From NCBI RefSeq assembly GCF_901000735.1, contig NC_081541.1:4333021-4397020 (forward strand): DNA of 64,000 nt, in the 5' to 3' direction. The notes under the pieces were generated by a model. The model was not told where the DNA came from and ran no database searches. It was given only the letters and a program-made list of their open reading frames with translations. Every line of letters begins with the position of its first letter. Positions within the stretch are counted from its first letter, which is position 1. Both the position numbers and the translations under genes were made by a program. This document shows positions 12,701-24,186 of the stretch, in pieces. This DNA is from Corylus avellana. Taxonomy: Eukaryota; Streptophyta; Magnoliopsida; Fagales; Betulaceae.

Positions 12701-15493
12701 TAACAGGATGATCGCTAAGGTTATGGAGGGTGGTCGGTTGTTAGGTCTTTGATTGGTGGGGGTAATAGTGACGCTTCGGAGATATCTCATCTATTATTTG
12801 CAGATGACACTATTATTTTGTGGGGGTAGAGATCAAACAGCTACAAGCTATTCTGCTTGTTTTTTTTTGGTTCGGAAGTTTTTTCATTGAGGGTGATTTG
12901 AGTGAAAGTGAGTTGGCAGCTGTAGGAGAGGTTGAGGGGGTAGCAGATTGGGTAGAGATATTGTAATTTAATGTAAGTTCTTCATTTGTGACTTATATGT
13001 GTCTTTGAGAAGTAAACGTTGTGATTCTTTTTTGAGTTTGATTGCTCTTCTGAATTTTCAATTGTAACTTGTTGAGAGGATGCATTATAATCATACCATG
13101 TAATAATTATTTTTAACTTTCGATGAAATATTTTTACTTATAAAAGAGAAGCAAGTCTGCTGGACCCCAATTGTTTATTCCATGAACTTGCAGAGGCTTT
13201 TGGAGAGCACTTTCCAGCTTGATCTTGAAGCTACAAGAGAGTAAGATGTCTTCTATATCTTACACTTCAAGTACTAATTATTATGGGGATAATTATATGT
13301 TTCTTCAATAGTGAAATGGAGGATAAACACCTGAAACTTCCCCCTCCCCCCCACCGTTTGGGGAACACTTGAAAGGTCAGAATCTAGTGTTAAGAGAACT
13401 TCCTTGGGTTCTCTTTGAATTTGGGCTTTGTGCTTTATTTTCTTTGCTTCAGGAGTCTAGGGATCCTTGTCATGCTCTGAAATTGTTTTTCCTTTTATTG
13501 AATCAATACTGTAAATCGTCCATAGAACTTACTAACTACCTGGATATTCCTAGAATGATCAAGAACTAAATGACTTTCTAGTAGCATTGCCCTGAGTTGG
13601 AATACATTTTAGAATAGTTTTTCTTCGGCAGTGTGAGACTGACAGTTTCTGACTATAGTAGCAGTTAGAAACAGACTGAATATTACAACTAAAACAAGCT
13701 ATTCATGTTTTGGCCTCATTCCAACTGTTTTGAAGTCTAGTGCAACCATCATTTTCTATTATCTAATTTTTGCCCCCTTTTTCTATTCTGTTTCACTGCT
13801 GCAGAATTGACAATAATAAATGGGTTGAATTATAACAAAGCATGTCCTTTCTTGGTACCTAGGTAAAATTGACCATGTTAAATTACTGTCTAAAATCCAT
13901 TGCCATTTGCCACACTAATATGCATATTTGGTGGTAAAGAATTATGATTATTGGATCAGCCCGAACTTGTTTTCGCAGATCTTTCTTGCAGGTTTGTTTT
14001 ATTTCTTTTCAGCTTTTTAGTTCTTATTTCGTATTTCTTTGCTCTTCTTTTGGCAGGTATTGTTTAGCAGATGACCGACTACTAGTTGCCGTCAAATTCC
14101 TGGATGTTGGTGATGGTGCTGGTTGGGAGTTACTCCAGGTTTAATTATATTTTCTGACTGATGAGCATATCTGGTGCACCCATCAATTTTGTTTTATCCA
14201 CATTCTGAAAACGTGTACATATGAAACGTCTGCGTGCCATTAACAATAATGAGTTAATATATGAACATCTATAAAAGATTATAACATATTCAACAAAGAT
14301 TAGGTTGATTACAGTAACTTATGTAACGACTCAGGAAAAACGCTAGTTATATCTACGCTATCACTTCAAAATGACTTAGTCAATTTAGAGCTTTCTTAAA
14401 ATCACTTAAAAAGTTCAATCTCAAATAGTAAAGAACCAATGTGAAACTTGGCACTTATGAATGAATGTTTTTATAAACCACCCACGGAAGTGTTAGGGCT
14501 TTAATATTAGAGGAAGACCATACTTAAGGAAAACAAAGAAACTGTAGGAGTTTGTTTAGATTGTTGGAAAGCTAGTTTAGAAGGGCATGTTTTCCCAATC
14601 CTGAGCAAGTTGAATGGGTAAAGTTGACGTGCATGATATACTGCTTTCAAACATTCAAAAGGATGATTTCAGTTGCTTATGAAATTGCAGCGTGGTTGGT
14701 ATCTCCCATATAGGTCTGCTTGTACATTCCACTTCTTCACCCCACTTCATAAATGCACCATTGGTCTGTGAACCATATTTCTCGGATAAGAATAGGATTA
14801 TCTCCATTTCACTTGAAATGAAAAGAATCATTTCATGGTCATAATTTAATGTATTGTGTTTAACGATATAAATAATGTCATGTAATAACTTATCAAAAAA
14901 AAATGATGCCACGTGATAAACATATTAGCACACTATTCATAAAATTTAAATGACATGACATATTTACACTATTAAATGCAAAAACATAAATCCTAACCAT
15001 GAAATTACTCATCTCCATTTCAAGTAAAATGGAGAGCATCCTTGTCGGTTTTACAAATAGACTTTTTGATATGTAAGAACTCAGCATGAATGTTCGTGTG
15101 GCTTGCACATTTCTCTCACTCTCTCTCTCAAGGGGAAAAAAATGAACAAAGTGTATGAGTAATTTTCATCTCTTAACATGTTTTATCTCCCTTGTTTCAT
15201 CTTTCCAACGTTCAGAAATTCCGCAAGTCTTCTTCCACCCCCCTCCCCCCCCCACTTTTTTTTTTTTTTTTTTTTTGTGATTTTCTTGTAGAAGTTAGAA
15301 GTTAGAACCTGACATTTTTTTTTTATTTTTTTTTGTAAATTTCTCGAGGATCGTTTATGTTTCTTGGTCACTGCCATTGTATTCTGAAAAACTGTTATTC
15401 CCTGTGTAGGCAATGCTGAATCCTGACTTCAGAAAAAGACCAATCGCAGAGGCTGTAATCAATCATCGGTTCATGACTGGTGCCATTCTTTGA
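6752..15493 (+). CDS. Plastid-type protein kinase-like protein with degenerate catalytic site (12 exons)
   Basis: Exons: 6752-6948, 7904-8002, 8116-8173, 10325-10405, 10530-10601, 10693-10940, 11059-11130, 11837-11953, 12038-12119, 13194-13240, 14057-14138, 15410-15493. All join in frame through GT/AG sites to give 412 residues. The first ~45 residues (MLLAAPDCLTSL, rich in Ser and Arg, few acids) look like a chloroplast transit peptide. A kinase fold can be traced: VGEGTVKIRLYEG (glycine-loop position), PVIFKVY with the beta-3 Lys at about 118, and an alpha-F-like DIYEAGLLFAYL. The HRD loop reads HQS (about 241-243) and the following Asn is Ser (LGPSSIVL). DFG reads DLA (about 268-270), which keeps the Asp. 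Phosphotransfer is therefore doubtful. It resembles the uncharacterised Arabidopsis kinase-superfamily gene AT5G16810, a neighbour of the same genes there (from memory). Introns hold Copia and LINE debris. Confidence 0.85.
7072..7090. repeat. (GC)n microsatellite
   Basis: GTGCGCGCGCGCGCGCGCGG lies inside intron 1 of the kinase-like gene. It is a simple dinucleotide run in otherwise AT-rich sequence. Confidence 0.85.
8640..9720 (-). mobile_element. Deleted Ty1/Copia retrotransposon remnant in intron 3 of the kinase-like gene
   Basis: On the minus strand, 9490-9720 looks like the end of an LTR, followed by the primer-binding-site phrase TTATGGTATCAGAGCC (9479-9494), which matches initiator tRNA-Met. 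A gag-like start comes next (MSNSSIFSTQTDDY, then NFLLWKTQMMNIL, near 9423-9250). It jumps directly to the end of the pol frame: VVKRILRYFSGTTQLGLQIL and YGFSDTDWAG (9220-9100), then an RNase H block with STVSELIWLCFILQDLGI and PLILYCDNLSALHM (about 9000-8820). Protease, integrase and most of the reverse transcriptase are gone, and frames are broken, so it cannot move on its own. Confidence 0.8.
12220..13160 (+). mobile_element. LINE (L1-type) remnant in intron 9 of the kinase-like gene
   Basis: An endonuclease scrap reads GGVLFIWDRRVVENIDMDIG and then GWFSVSCLFRNVDKD (about 12300-12410). After a deletion, reverse-transcriptase pieces follow: GVICKLDTEKAYDYVN (12456), FGKKWMKWIWFCIST, VNGSPTGFYDSSRGLRQRG (about 12600-12660) and ISHLLFADDTIILWG (about 12785). 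The polymerase FADD signature is present. Several stops and frame changes show it is dead. An AT-rich tail near 13090-13150 resembles plant LINE 3' ends. Confidence 0.75.
14790..15045. mobile_element. Possible foldback MITE in intron 11
   Basis: The left side reads GAATAGGATTATCTCCATTTCACTTG. The right side, reverse-complemented, reads AAGGATGCTCTCCATTTTACTTG, so the ends are inverted repeats with mismatches. The core motifs (AAATTTAAATGACAT, ACTATTA) are like the element at 38693. No clear target-site duplication was seen. Confidence 0.4.
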
Positions 15494-16380
15494 GTTCCAG
15501 AGACTAAAGAATATGATTTATCACCTCTACTCAGCTTCTTTATAACTCTCTTATTGGGACAAAATATCCCGGGGACACGACAAAGTTGTAAGAATGTAGA
15601 GAAGTTTGCCTAAACGAAGGGAAATAAATTTTAAGATTCTAAAGAATACTATATTTCATGTATCGCTTGGGTTTTGCTTGAAAATGACAGTTTTTTTTTT
15701 CTTCTTCAAACTGGACGTGACAATTACATGTATTTTAAACACATGTCAATTTATATTTGTATGTCAAACATTCTTTGAAATTGTTTACTCTATCTAGCGA
15801 ATCAAATCGAGCCTCGTTTTAAGTTCGAGCATAAGGCTCACAAAACAAGGTCGATGGTGGACCTGTTAACATGCTTTTAATATTCTCACAATCATGTCCA
15901 ATGTTATATATGACATCAAAACCATTTTAACGGTGTACATATTGTTATGTGGTGTATATAACATTATCTATAATATATAACATTAGAGATAATACTTATT
16001 TCTAATATCTAAATTCTAATCCATAGTTATCTATAAAAATAACATATTAACGATTTTTTTTTTTTTTGAAAATTTTTCCCAAAGAATTACAATTACATGT
16101 TCAAAAAAAAAAAAAAAATTGCACTTTCCAAAGAAAAGTGCTAACGAGAATAAAGTTTAATATGTCAGAATATGTGTGGCAATTATAATATGAGGGGCAT
16201 TTTCGTCGTGACGAATACATATTTCGTTTTGTAACGAAATTCTCAGCACCCAAAGGATTGCGAACCGTGGAGTCTTTGCATATATGAGAACTAAGGCGCA
16301 CGAAAGGAAAAGCACAAGATTCCAATTCCACATTGACGCATCGAAATCAAGACCCAAAACAGTTCCCAGAAAGGTAGCCT
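15494..16380. other. Intergenic, kinase-like gene 3' flank to NAA60-like gene
   Basis: AT-rich spacer with long T and A runs (16048-16066, 16103-16120). No further exon or clear transposon ends were seen. Confidence 0.55.
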
Positions 16381-16515
16381 TATAGAACATTGAAAGGAAC
16401 AACAGAAACCCAACATCTCCCTTCTTGTTTTTCCGTGCTTTTTTTTGTCTGAACCTGCAGTCTCTGATCTCTCTCTTTCTCTCTCCAGACTTTCTCTGAG
16501 ACAGTGCCAATGAGG
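16380..16515 (+). other. NAA60: Probable 5'-UTR exon of the NAA60-like gene, carrying the start of a short uORF
   Basis: The CT-rich leader ends in CCAATGAG followed by GTAAAGTG (donor at 16516). Spliced to the TTTACAG acceptor at 17632 it creates a 10-codon upstream ORF (ATGAG + TTTTCTGC..., ending in TGA) whose end overlaps the in-frame ATG at 17651. The 5' limit is approximate. Exon and uORF are inferred from splice signals only. Confidence 0.4.
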
Positions 16516-16734
16516 TAAAGTGGGTGTGATTCAGTTTTATCATTGAGATCTCATCTGGGTTTCTGTTTTTTCTTTGAACTATTGGTATTTGATAAAGTAA
16601 TCGTGATTCAATTTGATTGGGTATATGGAGTAATTGTGATTATATTTTTTTGGGTTGGTCGAAGCTTGGATATGGCCAATGGTTTGTGTGAAATCTTTTA
16701 CTGTTAAATCTTGAGCTCTTTTGTGTGTAATTTG

Positions 16735-16763
16735 TTCTCTCTCTCTCTCTCTCTCTCTCTCTC
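16735..16763. repeat. (CT)n microsatellite
   Basis: An uninterrupted CT run lies in the leader intron of the NAA60-like gene. Confidence 0.9.
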
Positions 16764-17737
16764 CCCTATGGTGTTCTAATGTTTCTCATGCCTTATAATA
16801 GCGATTGAACTTAATAATTGATGTAGTTAAGCTAAGTTTAAGACAATTGGGTCTTTTATTGAAAAAGAAGACTGCTTTTTGTATGTCCTGTACTTGATGG
16901 CTGTGAATCTGAAGTATGTTATGGAAATTACACACTTGACGTTGTTGACTTTTAGCCATGAGTTTGATCAATTTATTTTTAATTGAAAGACATGATGGCC
17001 TGAATTTAGTTGCTTCAGGGTTGGGAAGTTTTATTTCTTGGGGGAGAGTGCTCTATGGTTCATACCAAAATCATAATTTTCATGCATATATTCAGCATAG
17101 GGACTAATAGGTCACTTGTTAGATTGGTCTAATTATGAAATACATCAAATAGCTGAAAACCAGATACTCTATTTGAAGAATTGTCATCAGACGTGTGCGT
17201 ATATTGAGGTGTAACACCGAAGCAAAGATTATGAATGCAGGTCAAGATGGAATCAATATTCTGACTTTCGACTTTTTTAGGGTAGATCCAGTCTAGATGT
17301 TATGAGAATTTCATAGCTAATATCGTGGAGCTTGACTTATTTTCTTTCACAAGAAACTTGGCCTTTCTTTTCCTCATGGATGTTTTCTCAATGTTCAATT
17401 AGTTTGGATTTCAAGAAAGACGTTAAAGCAAAATGATGATGACAGGAAAAAGCGTGAATACTGTTAGGCTTGTAAGCACAATGAATACTGGCTATATAAT
17501 ATTTTAAAGTTGAATGTACTTGTTCCTTTTCAATTCGGCATACACAAATATGACATCACTTTTTCTGTTTCCTTCGTTTGTGTGTGTGATTTGTAATAAT
17601 AAATAATTAATGAAAAGTGTAATTTCTTTACAGTTTTCTGCAACCGCTGCATGGCTTTTGACATAAATGGCAGATGTTCTTGGACAAATTCTCTGTGTAT
17701 GTCAGATCTTTGCTGGGGATTAACAGCACAATCTTCA

Positions 17738-20700
17738 ATGGTAAACCCAAAAGTGCCCCGCCGTCCAACTTTATTCTATAGGCCCATACAACCCTCTGAC
17801 CTCGAGATTTTAGAGCAAATCCACGGTGATTTGTTTCCCATCAGGTAGATGCTCTCATCTGATACCCTTCATTGGTTACATGCTTTAGGATGATGTGATT
17901 GCTTCTTCACAAATTAATGGTAATCTTCAGGTATGAGTCTGAGTTCTTTCAAAATGTTGTCAATGGGCGTGAAATTGTATCGTGGGCTGCTGTTGACCGC
18001 AGTCGGCCAAATGGTAAAAGTGATGAACTCGTTGGATTTGTAACTGCACGAATAGTACTTGCAAAAGAAAGCGAGGTGAGTCCCTGAAATTTACTGGTCT
18101 ACATATTTCATTAAACCTTCATACCCGATGCTTTTTTCCTTTCCCCTTCCTCCTGAAGGCGAGGTTTGATTTTAAGTCTCTAGTAAAACTGCCAGAGACA
18201 TAACTATCTAGTTAGCTGGCACCTCTTCAAGAACAATTATTGGATATTTGTGTTAAATCACCACTTATCCAAAAAGCTTAAGTTTATATGAAATAATTTA
18301 TTTAATTATTTAATTAAGATTCTAACAATTTCTTATGCGAGGGCTCAAACTCTCTTTTAATAAGTGAGGCCTACCACGTAGAATATTTAATTGAAATATA
18401 GGGGGGGTGAATTGATGGAGAAAAGGTTCGAACTCACAACCTCCGCTTTGATACCATGTTAAATTGTTAAATCACCGCTTATCTCAAAAGCTTAAGCTTA
18501 TAGGAAATGATTGATTTAATTAATATTCTAACAGTTTGGCACATGTTTAGTGTTGCAGAAGTTACCACAAGACATTTCCAACTTAAGGAGATTATTGATG
18601 CCCAAAATTATTGTGGTTATAACTTTCCCATCAGATTTGAAGGCCTTTATTCACACTCTCAAACAGTACTTCCTACCAACCAATCATGGTTTAATATTTA
18701 AGCTAAAGGCCTTAAAATTATTTGAATTGTGTAAGCTTGCATTATTTTAACTTTTCAATGAATAAAAATTTCTCTTTGTCCGAGTGTCTTGATTGCAACC
18801 CACATTTACAAAATGTGCAGTGCTTATAGAGGCTAAGCCTCTATTCAAGATGTTGCAAATACCTAAAAGAACAGTCTCTGCTGATTGTGGTTTTTACCTT
18901 ATATTGCACAGGAAAAAAGAGACTTGCATATTAATGTCGTTTCATTGGTTCTCTTAATTCATTTCAATTCACTATTGGACTTGTAGATAGCAGATGTGCT
19001 CAGATATGACTCGTCGAAATCAGATCAAACTTTAGTCTACATTCTGACGCTGGGAGTAGTAGAAGCCTATAGAAATTGTGGCATAGGTAGAGTTTGTTTT
19101 CCCTCTTATAAAATTTTGAGACTTCTTAGCAATAGATCAACTGATTCCTGATGGATTTGCAGCTTCTTCATTAATTCGGAAGGTCATAAAATATGCCTCA
19201 AGTATTCCAACCTGCCAAGCAGTTTACTTGCATGTCATTTCTTACAACAATCCTGCAATACATTTGTATCAGAAAATGTCATTTACGTGTATAAGAAGGT
19301 TGCAAGGTTTCTACTTAATCAACGGTCAGCATTATGATTCATACTTGTTTGTCTACTATGTAAATGGCGGCCGTTCTCCTTGCTCGCCACTGTAAGTACA
19401 AAACACCCTCAATTCTTGATTCAGTCAGTATATCTTATGTAATGCTGGAAATAGTTTTCTCCGTCTTCTTTGATGTGGAATCGGTTGCAGAAGTCATCTT
19501 TAATTGTTAGCATGCAACTCTTGGACAGCTGCTTTTTTAGCTTCTTTAGTAATTAGCTTTAATGACTTTCTTGTTCTCTTTTCTCCTTCTACTTAGGCGT
19601 TTTCTTATATACTTCCTGTATAAAAGGATTGTGCCCCTCTTCGCCTTTTGATATATACTTCATTACTTATATAAAAATAAAAACTCAGAACATTTTGGTA
19701 ACCTGTCATTGGGTAAAGTTTCCTCTGTTAGTTGCTTGTAGGCCCAAAATTTCATTCTTTGTCATTGGACTCCCGTTATGTTAAAAGATCATTGTTCATC
19801 ATCATGACTATGGGGAATAGCAGATGCCATGACTCAAAAAATATATAAATTTAATTTACTTCCACGTGTAGAAATAAAACTTGAAGAACTAATATGGTAT
19901 TTTTGCAAAAAGGTGCAAGTAAATAATGAATTGTGAACCATATATGATAGAAACAAAATATGGACCATATCATGATAATAGCAACGGATAAGAATTTTTT
20001 CGAGTTTTGCCCTTGGAGGAAAAGTGATGGGGAAGGTAATTCCAAATTAGGTGTTAAAGGGTTATTATACTTTCTTAAACGCATTAAGATCCTTTTGTAA
20101 GGAAAATGCTTCTGTGAAGTGTTTTTTCATGATTCTTCAGTACTCACTTTTTTAGCGTATAATTGATTGGTTTTTATAGGAGAAAATTCTACCAAAGATT
20201 ACGGATTTCAAAAGTTGCCTTATCAAATGGGTGAGATTTGGTGAACTTTTCTTAAGTGATGTCTATTATATCACAAAAAGTAGGTGTTTAAATTTCCAGA
20301 GTATTATGTATGAGGAGTGTTGGGAGAAAAAAAAAACAGTGAAACTAATGTTGTATGTGTGTATACTGTTTGAAAATGTACTACATATAAAGATGATTAC
20401 TTATATGAACTATATATGAAATGGAATAATATTATATCGATATGCATGAAAATGTTTAATATGAGGAATTATTATTAACCAAATACACAGCATGTGACCT
20501 TCTGCATGACAGTGGCTAGGCAAAATCTACTAGTATCACCGCAAATTTGAGCGATGATTATTATAAAAAGTAATGTTATTTAGTAAACTGTTATACGACT
20601 GTCATACTACTTGATAATATAACAGTGAAAATTAGCTCTTGGATTAGCACTTGTAAAAAAAAAAAGTTGTTGATTTTCATTGTCACGTTATTTTAATTGA

Positions 20701-21142
20701 ATAATAATTGTACATCAATTTACTAAATAACATTACTCTATTATAAACCGATCTCTTTTTCAACCGTTTTGGTTTTATTTTGCTTTTCTCTCTTGTCCTT
20801 GACATATGAATTGCATAAGATGCTGTAGGATGTCCTTGTTATTAGTTCTAGGCTGTGTTAGTACTGTGAAGGTTTTAGATTTGACTTATTTTTTCTGTGA
20901 TCCAAGTGCATCCCTTCAGAGAAGTGTAATAGTTAATTTTTTTTTTTCAATGTTTCAGAGAGCTTGTTACCAGCATGGTGGGTTACATGAGGAGTGGTTT
21001 TAAGACGGTGACTGCAAAGCTATACAAGAATGAAGATAGGAAGGTCCCAAAATGGTCCAAATGTAAAGAAACCCATTCTCTTATATCTACCCAAAACAAA
21101 AGAAATTTGAACGCTGAATGTGGTGGATGCGACTGTGTTTGA
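17738..21142 (+). CDS. NAA60: GNAT N-alpha-acetyltransferase, NAA60 / MCC1 type (5 coding exons)
   Basis: Acetylates protein N-termini (NAA60 class, membrane-associated in plants); the paralogue MCC1 is linked to histone acetylation and meiotic crossovers. Exons: 17738-17844, 17931-18075, 18987-19086, 19163-19391, 20959-21142, giving 254 residues. Visible blocks are YRPIQPSDLEILEQIHGDLFPI, YESEFFQNVVNGREIVSW, the acetyl-CoA site LTLGVVEAYRNCGIASSLI with RNCGIA at about 113-118, HVISYNNPAIHLYQKMSF, and FYLINGQHYDSYLFVYYVNG. I chose the ATG at 17738 (MVNPKVPRRP) because relatives start there. An in-frame ATG at 17651 would add 29 residues without family similarity. The C-terminus ends CGGCDCV, a cysteine cluster that could be lipidated, though that is inference. 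Neighbouring genes match Arabidopsis AT5G16800. Confidence 0.9.
18251..18533 (-). mobile_element. TRIM (terminal-repeat retrotransposon in miniature) in NAA60 intron 2
   Basis: Two direct repeats of about 77 bases form LTRs at 18251-18327 and 18457-18533. On the minus strand each starts TGTTAGAAT and ends TTTAACA. Directly after the upstream LTR (minus strand) comes TGGTATCAAAGCGGAGG, the initiator-tRNA-Met primer-binding site. The short interior (about 130 bases) has no coding capacity. The flanks ATTTG and GTTTG are a near 5-base target-site duplication. Confidence 0.75.
19590..19690 (+). repeat. LINE/SINE-like 3' tail fragment
   Basis: The segment with ACTTAGGCGTTTTCTTATATACTTCC and ending TTACTTATATAAAAATAAAAA has the wording typical of plant L1 3' ends. 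A sister copy is at 31415-31520 (CTTAGGTGGTTCCTTTTATATACTTC). It is a relic only, inside NAA60 intron 4. Confidence 0.4.
20568..20739. mobile_element. hAT-type MITE in NAA60 intron 4
   Basis: The ends are inverted: AAGTAATGTTATTTAGTAAA on the left and TTTACTAAATAACATTACT on the right. It is flanked on both sides by the 8-base duplication ATTATAAA (20560-20567 and 20740-20747). About 172 bases, non-coding. Confidence 0.75.
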
Positions 21143-22012
21143 TTTGTTTGCTCCCGTAAATCAATGTATACATTTCTGCCCCTTGCTTTCTTCCCTTAAT
21201 GTGTACTTACTCTAAAATACATCAAATAATGTCTCCTTGTAATAAACTCTAATGTTCTTGAGTATAAATATAGTGAGGCCAATATATCCTAATTCGTTGA
21301 AACTCTACTAAAGAAATATTGTTGAGATGTGATAGACTTGCGTGGTTTTTTCCATTTTAGGATAATTTACGGTGAATGAGCACATGTGAATTTTGAAATG
21401 CCAGTTATTTTCTGGAAGTGGAATCTGGTGAAAAATATAATGAATAGTCATTCACGCTGTCAACCCTTGAGTTTCTGTATTTTTCTTAGGATAAGTAGTA
21501 AATGTGAAGGTAATCCCTATTATGGAGATCCAAATATGCCATGGATCAAGATTCCTTATAATTGGAATTGCAGCCATGGAACCTTTTTGGACGAGCTTTT
21601 TGGACAGATGAACTCGCCGGGAGAGCAAAGTTTTACGCCAATCTAGATTGGAAGAAATTCTTTTAATTTAGTCTATTAAGTTGACATATGTTTAAAACGA
21701 CTTCCTCAAACCTAATTTAGAGAAAAACTTTTGTCCACTAAAGTGCCGATGCAAGAGGAAAGATTGTATAATTCGACACTTGCCATAGCTCTTCCATCAA
21801 AGGACTAATAACAAAATACTCTGTTCCCATATCAAAATGCCATATCATTTTTTACACAGCCACATTCACAAGTTTCTCATATAATAGGGCGCAGTGAACT
21901 TCAAATCCAATAGTTAATAATCCCAATAAGAAGGATCCAACAACTTGAACAAAGTACATCACTTAGTTTCAGGTGAATACAAAGCACTCCTGAAGACCTA
22001 GGGCTCTATTGA
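21143..22012. other. 3' flanks of the convergent NAA60 and APC13 genes
   Basis: AT-rich spacer between two gene ends that face each other. An AATAAA-type signal (GTAATAAACTC, near 21239) could serve NAA60. No further gene was recognised; the 86-codon frame at 21386 has no family features. Confidence 0.5.
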
Positions 22013-22659
22013 CTATTGAGTGCCTGATGCAAGATCATGCCAAACATCTCTGCCAACCTGTTGAGGCTCCTGATCTGGTCGATGTAGCAAATCCAAGAAA
22101 AGGTATTAGAAAGAAAATTACTGACTCGAACAAGTTTTATAAAAAAAATAAGTTTAATCGATGAAAGCAACATGCTAATCGACAACAAAGCCTTCATATT
22201 AAAGAATAGATTTTTCACTTTCACCAGCAAAACGCCAACATAATTTCTAGACATTTCTCAAAACCTTCACTTCCAAAACCATGGCTACTAGAAACATGAC
22301 TAACTAGGCAAAGAACTAAAGCACATAAGATGGTCATTAAAAAAATATACACTTCTCCATTCAATATCACCTAAATAACGCGAGTTATAACCTAATCAAT
22401 AAGCATACGTACTTGACTCCTCAGTCTCATCGGTCCGAACAACCATAACCGGTGGCAATGGAAGTTCTGCAACAATAAGCGAAAGTCAAATTAAACAAGT
22501 GGGCTACAAAGAAACAAGAGAGACAAATTTCTTCATGCATGTTTATGGGCATATCCCACTGGGAGGGGGAGCAAGAACAATACCATCATCAGGCAGGGTG
22601 TCTCTCATCCACTCTTCATCCACAATATCTATGAGTATCCCCAAGCTTATTTCTGCCAT
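22013..22659 (-). CDS. APC13: Anaphase-promoting complex subunit 13 (APC13 / BONSAI), three tiny exons
   Basis: Small stabilising subunit of the APC/C ubiquitin ligase, which drives the exit from mitosis. Exons: 22659-22584, 22466-22413, 22074-22013. They splice in phase 1 and phase 1 to 63 residues: [20 protein letters not shown] at the start, then [15 protein letters not shown], an acidic ETEES stretch, and the end [11 protein letters not shown]. The [12 protein letters not shown]...LPLPP core and the WHDL tail are the family's hallmarks, and 63 residues is the normal plant size. Each exon is under 80 bases. In Arabidopsis BONSAI is known for heritable epigenetic silencing caused by a nearby LINE. 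I saw no transposon directly abutting this copy. Confidence 0.93.
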
Positions 22660-23459
22660 ATTTGCTGACTAGCTTACAAAAAGCAGAACAGGCCAACAAT
22701 TACCCTCCTGTGCCTCAACAAATCATAACTATTCAGATTTAAGCAAATCATGGAAACTCTACCACCCAGTAATTCATCAAATTACAAAGAAAAGCAGAAA
22801 TTGAGTGTAGACCATCTTATTATTATTTGTAAATCCAGAAACTTCATCTTATACAACCAATACACAACCATCACAACAGGATCAAATTTAGGCGCAGATC
22901 TCATGTCTGCACTATAATTCAGAATATGTAGTTGTGCAATGCAATCAAATTATTCTCAGTAGATTGTATGGAAAAATTCACACTATTACGATTAAAACTT
23001 CACAAGCAACGTTTTTTAGTATACAGTGTATCTATATATCCCTAAAAAAGCAATTAACTCCGACGAAAATTCACGCTAATGCAATCAAATTGTTATCAAT
23101 CATATTGATTGTATGGAAAAATTCACACTATCACTATACAACTTCACAAGCTACATTTTTTCAGTATCCAAGAGATTTAAATATCCAGGAAAAAAGCAAG
23201 TAACTCCCACGAAAATTCACGCTAAATCTAATGCTCCGTTTGGTTTCCGAGAAAATGCAGGAAACTAAAACAAACAAAAAATCCAGAATCCCAGATTCCG
23301 TATCAACCCCCCAAAAAAAAACTCCACTCTCCTGCCTCTAATCCATCTACCAACCTCAGTTCAGTTGCATCCTCCAGCATCCAAACATCAATTTTCTTTT
23401 CCTTTCATTTCCCAAACTTTCGGAGCAACCAAACAGATATTCAAACCAAAAAAATGAAA

Positions 23460-23600
23460 ATAAGAAAGAACGTAAGAAGACGGAAGAATAAACTACCTTC
23501 AAGAGAGACTGAGAGTGAGAGGGAATGAGACCAAATTTTACCTTCGTAGGCTTTGTGTCTGACACAGATTGAGAATTACAGAGACCTCGGGGAGCTTATT
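23460..23600 (-). other. APC13: Probable 5'-UTR exon region of APC13
   Basis: On the minus strand this region carries donor-like sites GAAG|GTAAAA and TGAAG|GTAGTT, with the coding exon 800 bases downstream preceded by acceptor-like TCAG or CTAG. The leader exon is inferred; TSS unknown. Confidence 0.35.
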
Positions 23601-24037
23601 GTGCCCTAATTTGGGCTGTTTTGGGCCGTAGACGATCATTTAACCCGTAGGCCCAACTTATATGACTTTTTGGGTTCTTTACAATTTTTGGATCGTAGTT
23701 TCTTACGATCCAACCGCTCGGCCCGCAGTTTTAAGAGAAATGTTATATATCATGTTAAATTGTTAATATCTTTAGATTCTTACAAATATTAAGGGTGATT
23801 TGGGAGTTTTTGTACGTTTTAACACTAGGGATATTTTGGACATTTTGACAAAATTTAACAGAAAATTCTAATGAAAAAGGGTAATTGAAAAAATTGAAAG
23901 TTCGATATATTTAATTTAATTTAGATTTTTTGAACGTCGAGAGTATTTTCAAAATGTATAAAAGTTTAGGAGAAGTTTTATGAAGTTTCACTAATATTTC
24001 ATTATGTTGATGTGTTAGAAAAAAGAAAAGAAAACAA

Positions 24038-24186
24038 GAGTAATGCTATGTAGTAACTTTCTATCGAATTTCATCCAAATGGAAAGTTTATTCGTGTACA
24101 AAAAGTGGAGAAATACTATATAGAATGTTTCCCGTCCACTTTTTGTACAGAAAATTTGGATAGAAAGTTGATACATAGCATTACTC
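24038..24186. mobile_element. Foldback MITE, GAGTAATGCTATGTA ends, upstream of HSFA1
   Basis: The left half starts GAGTAATGCTATGTAGTAAC and carries GTACAAAAAGTGGA. The right half has the inverse TCCACTTTTTGTAC and ends TACATAGCATTACTC. About 149 bases, non-coding. A diverged relative of its right part is at 56635-56700. Confidence 0.7.

Noticed and set aside
21386..21646. 86-codon frame between NAA60 and APC13 (MNFEMPVIFWKWN)
   Set aside because: It lies in a gene-poor spacer between two convergent 3' ends; no family features and no splice or promoter support.
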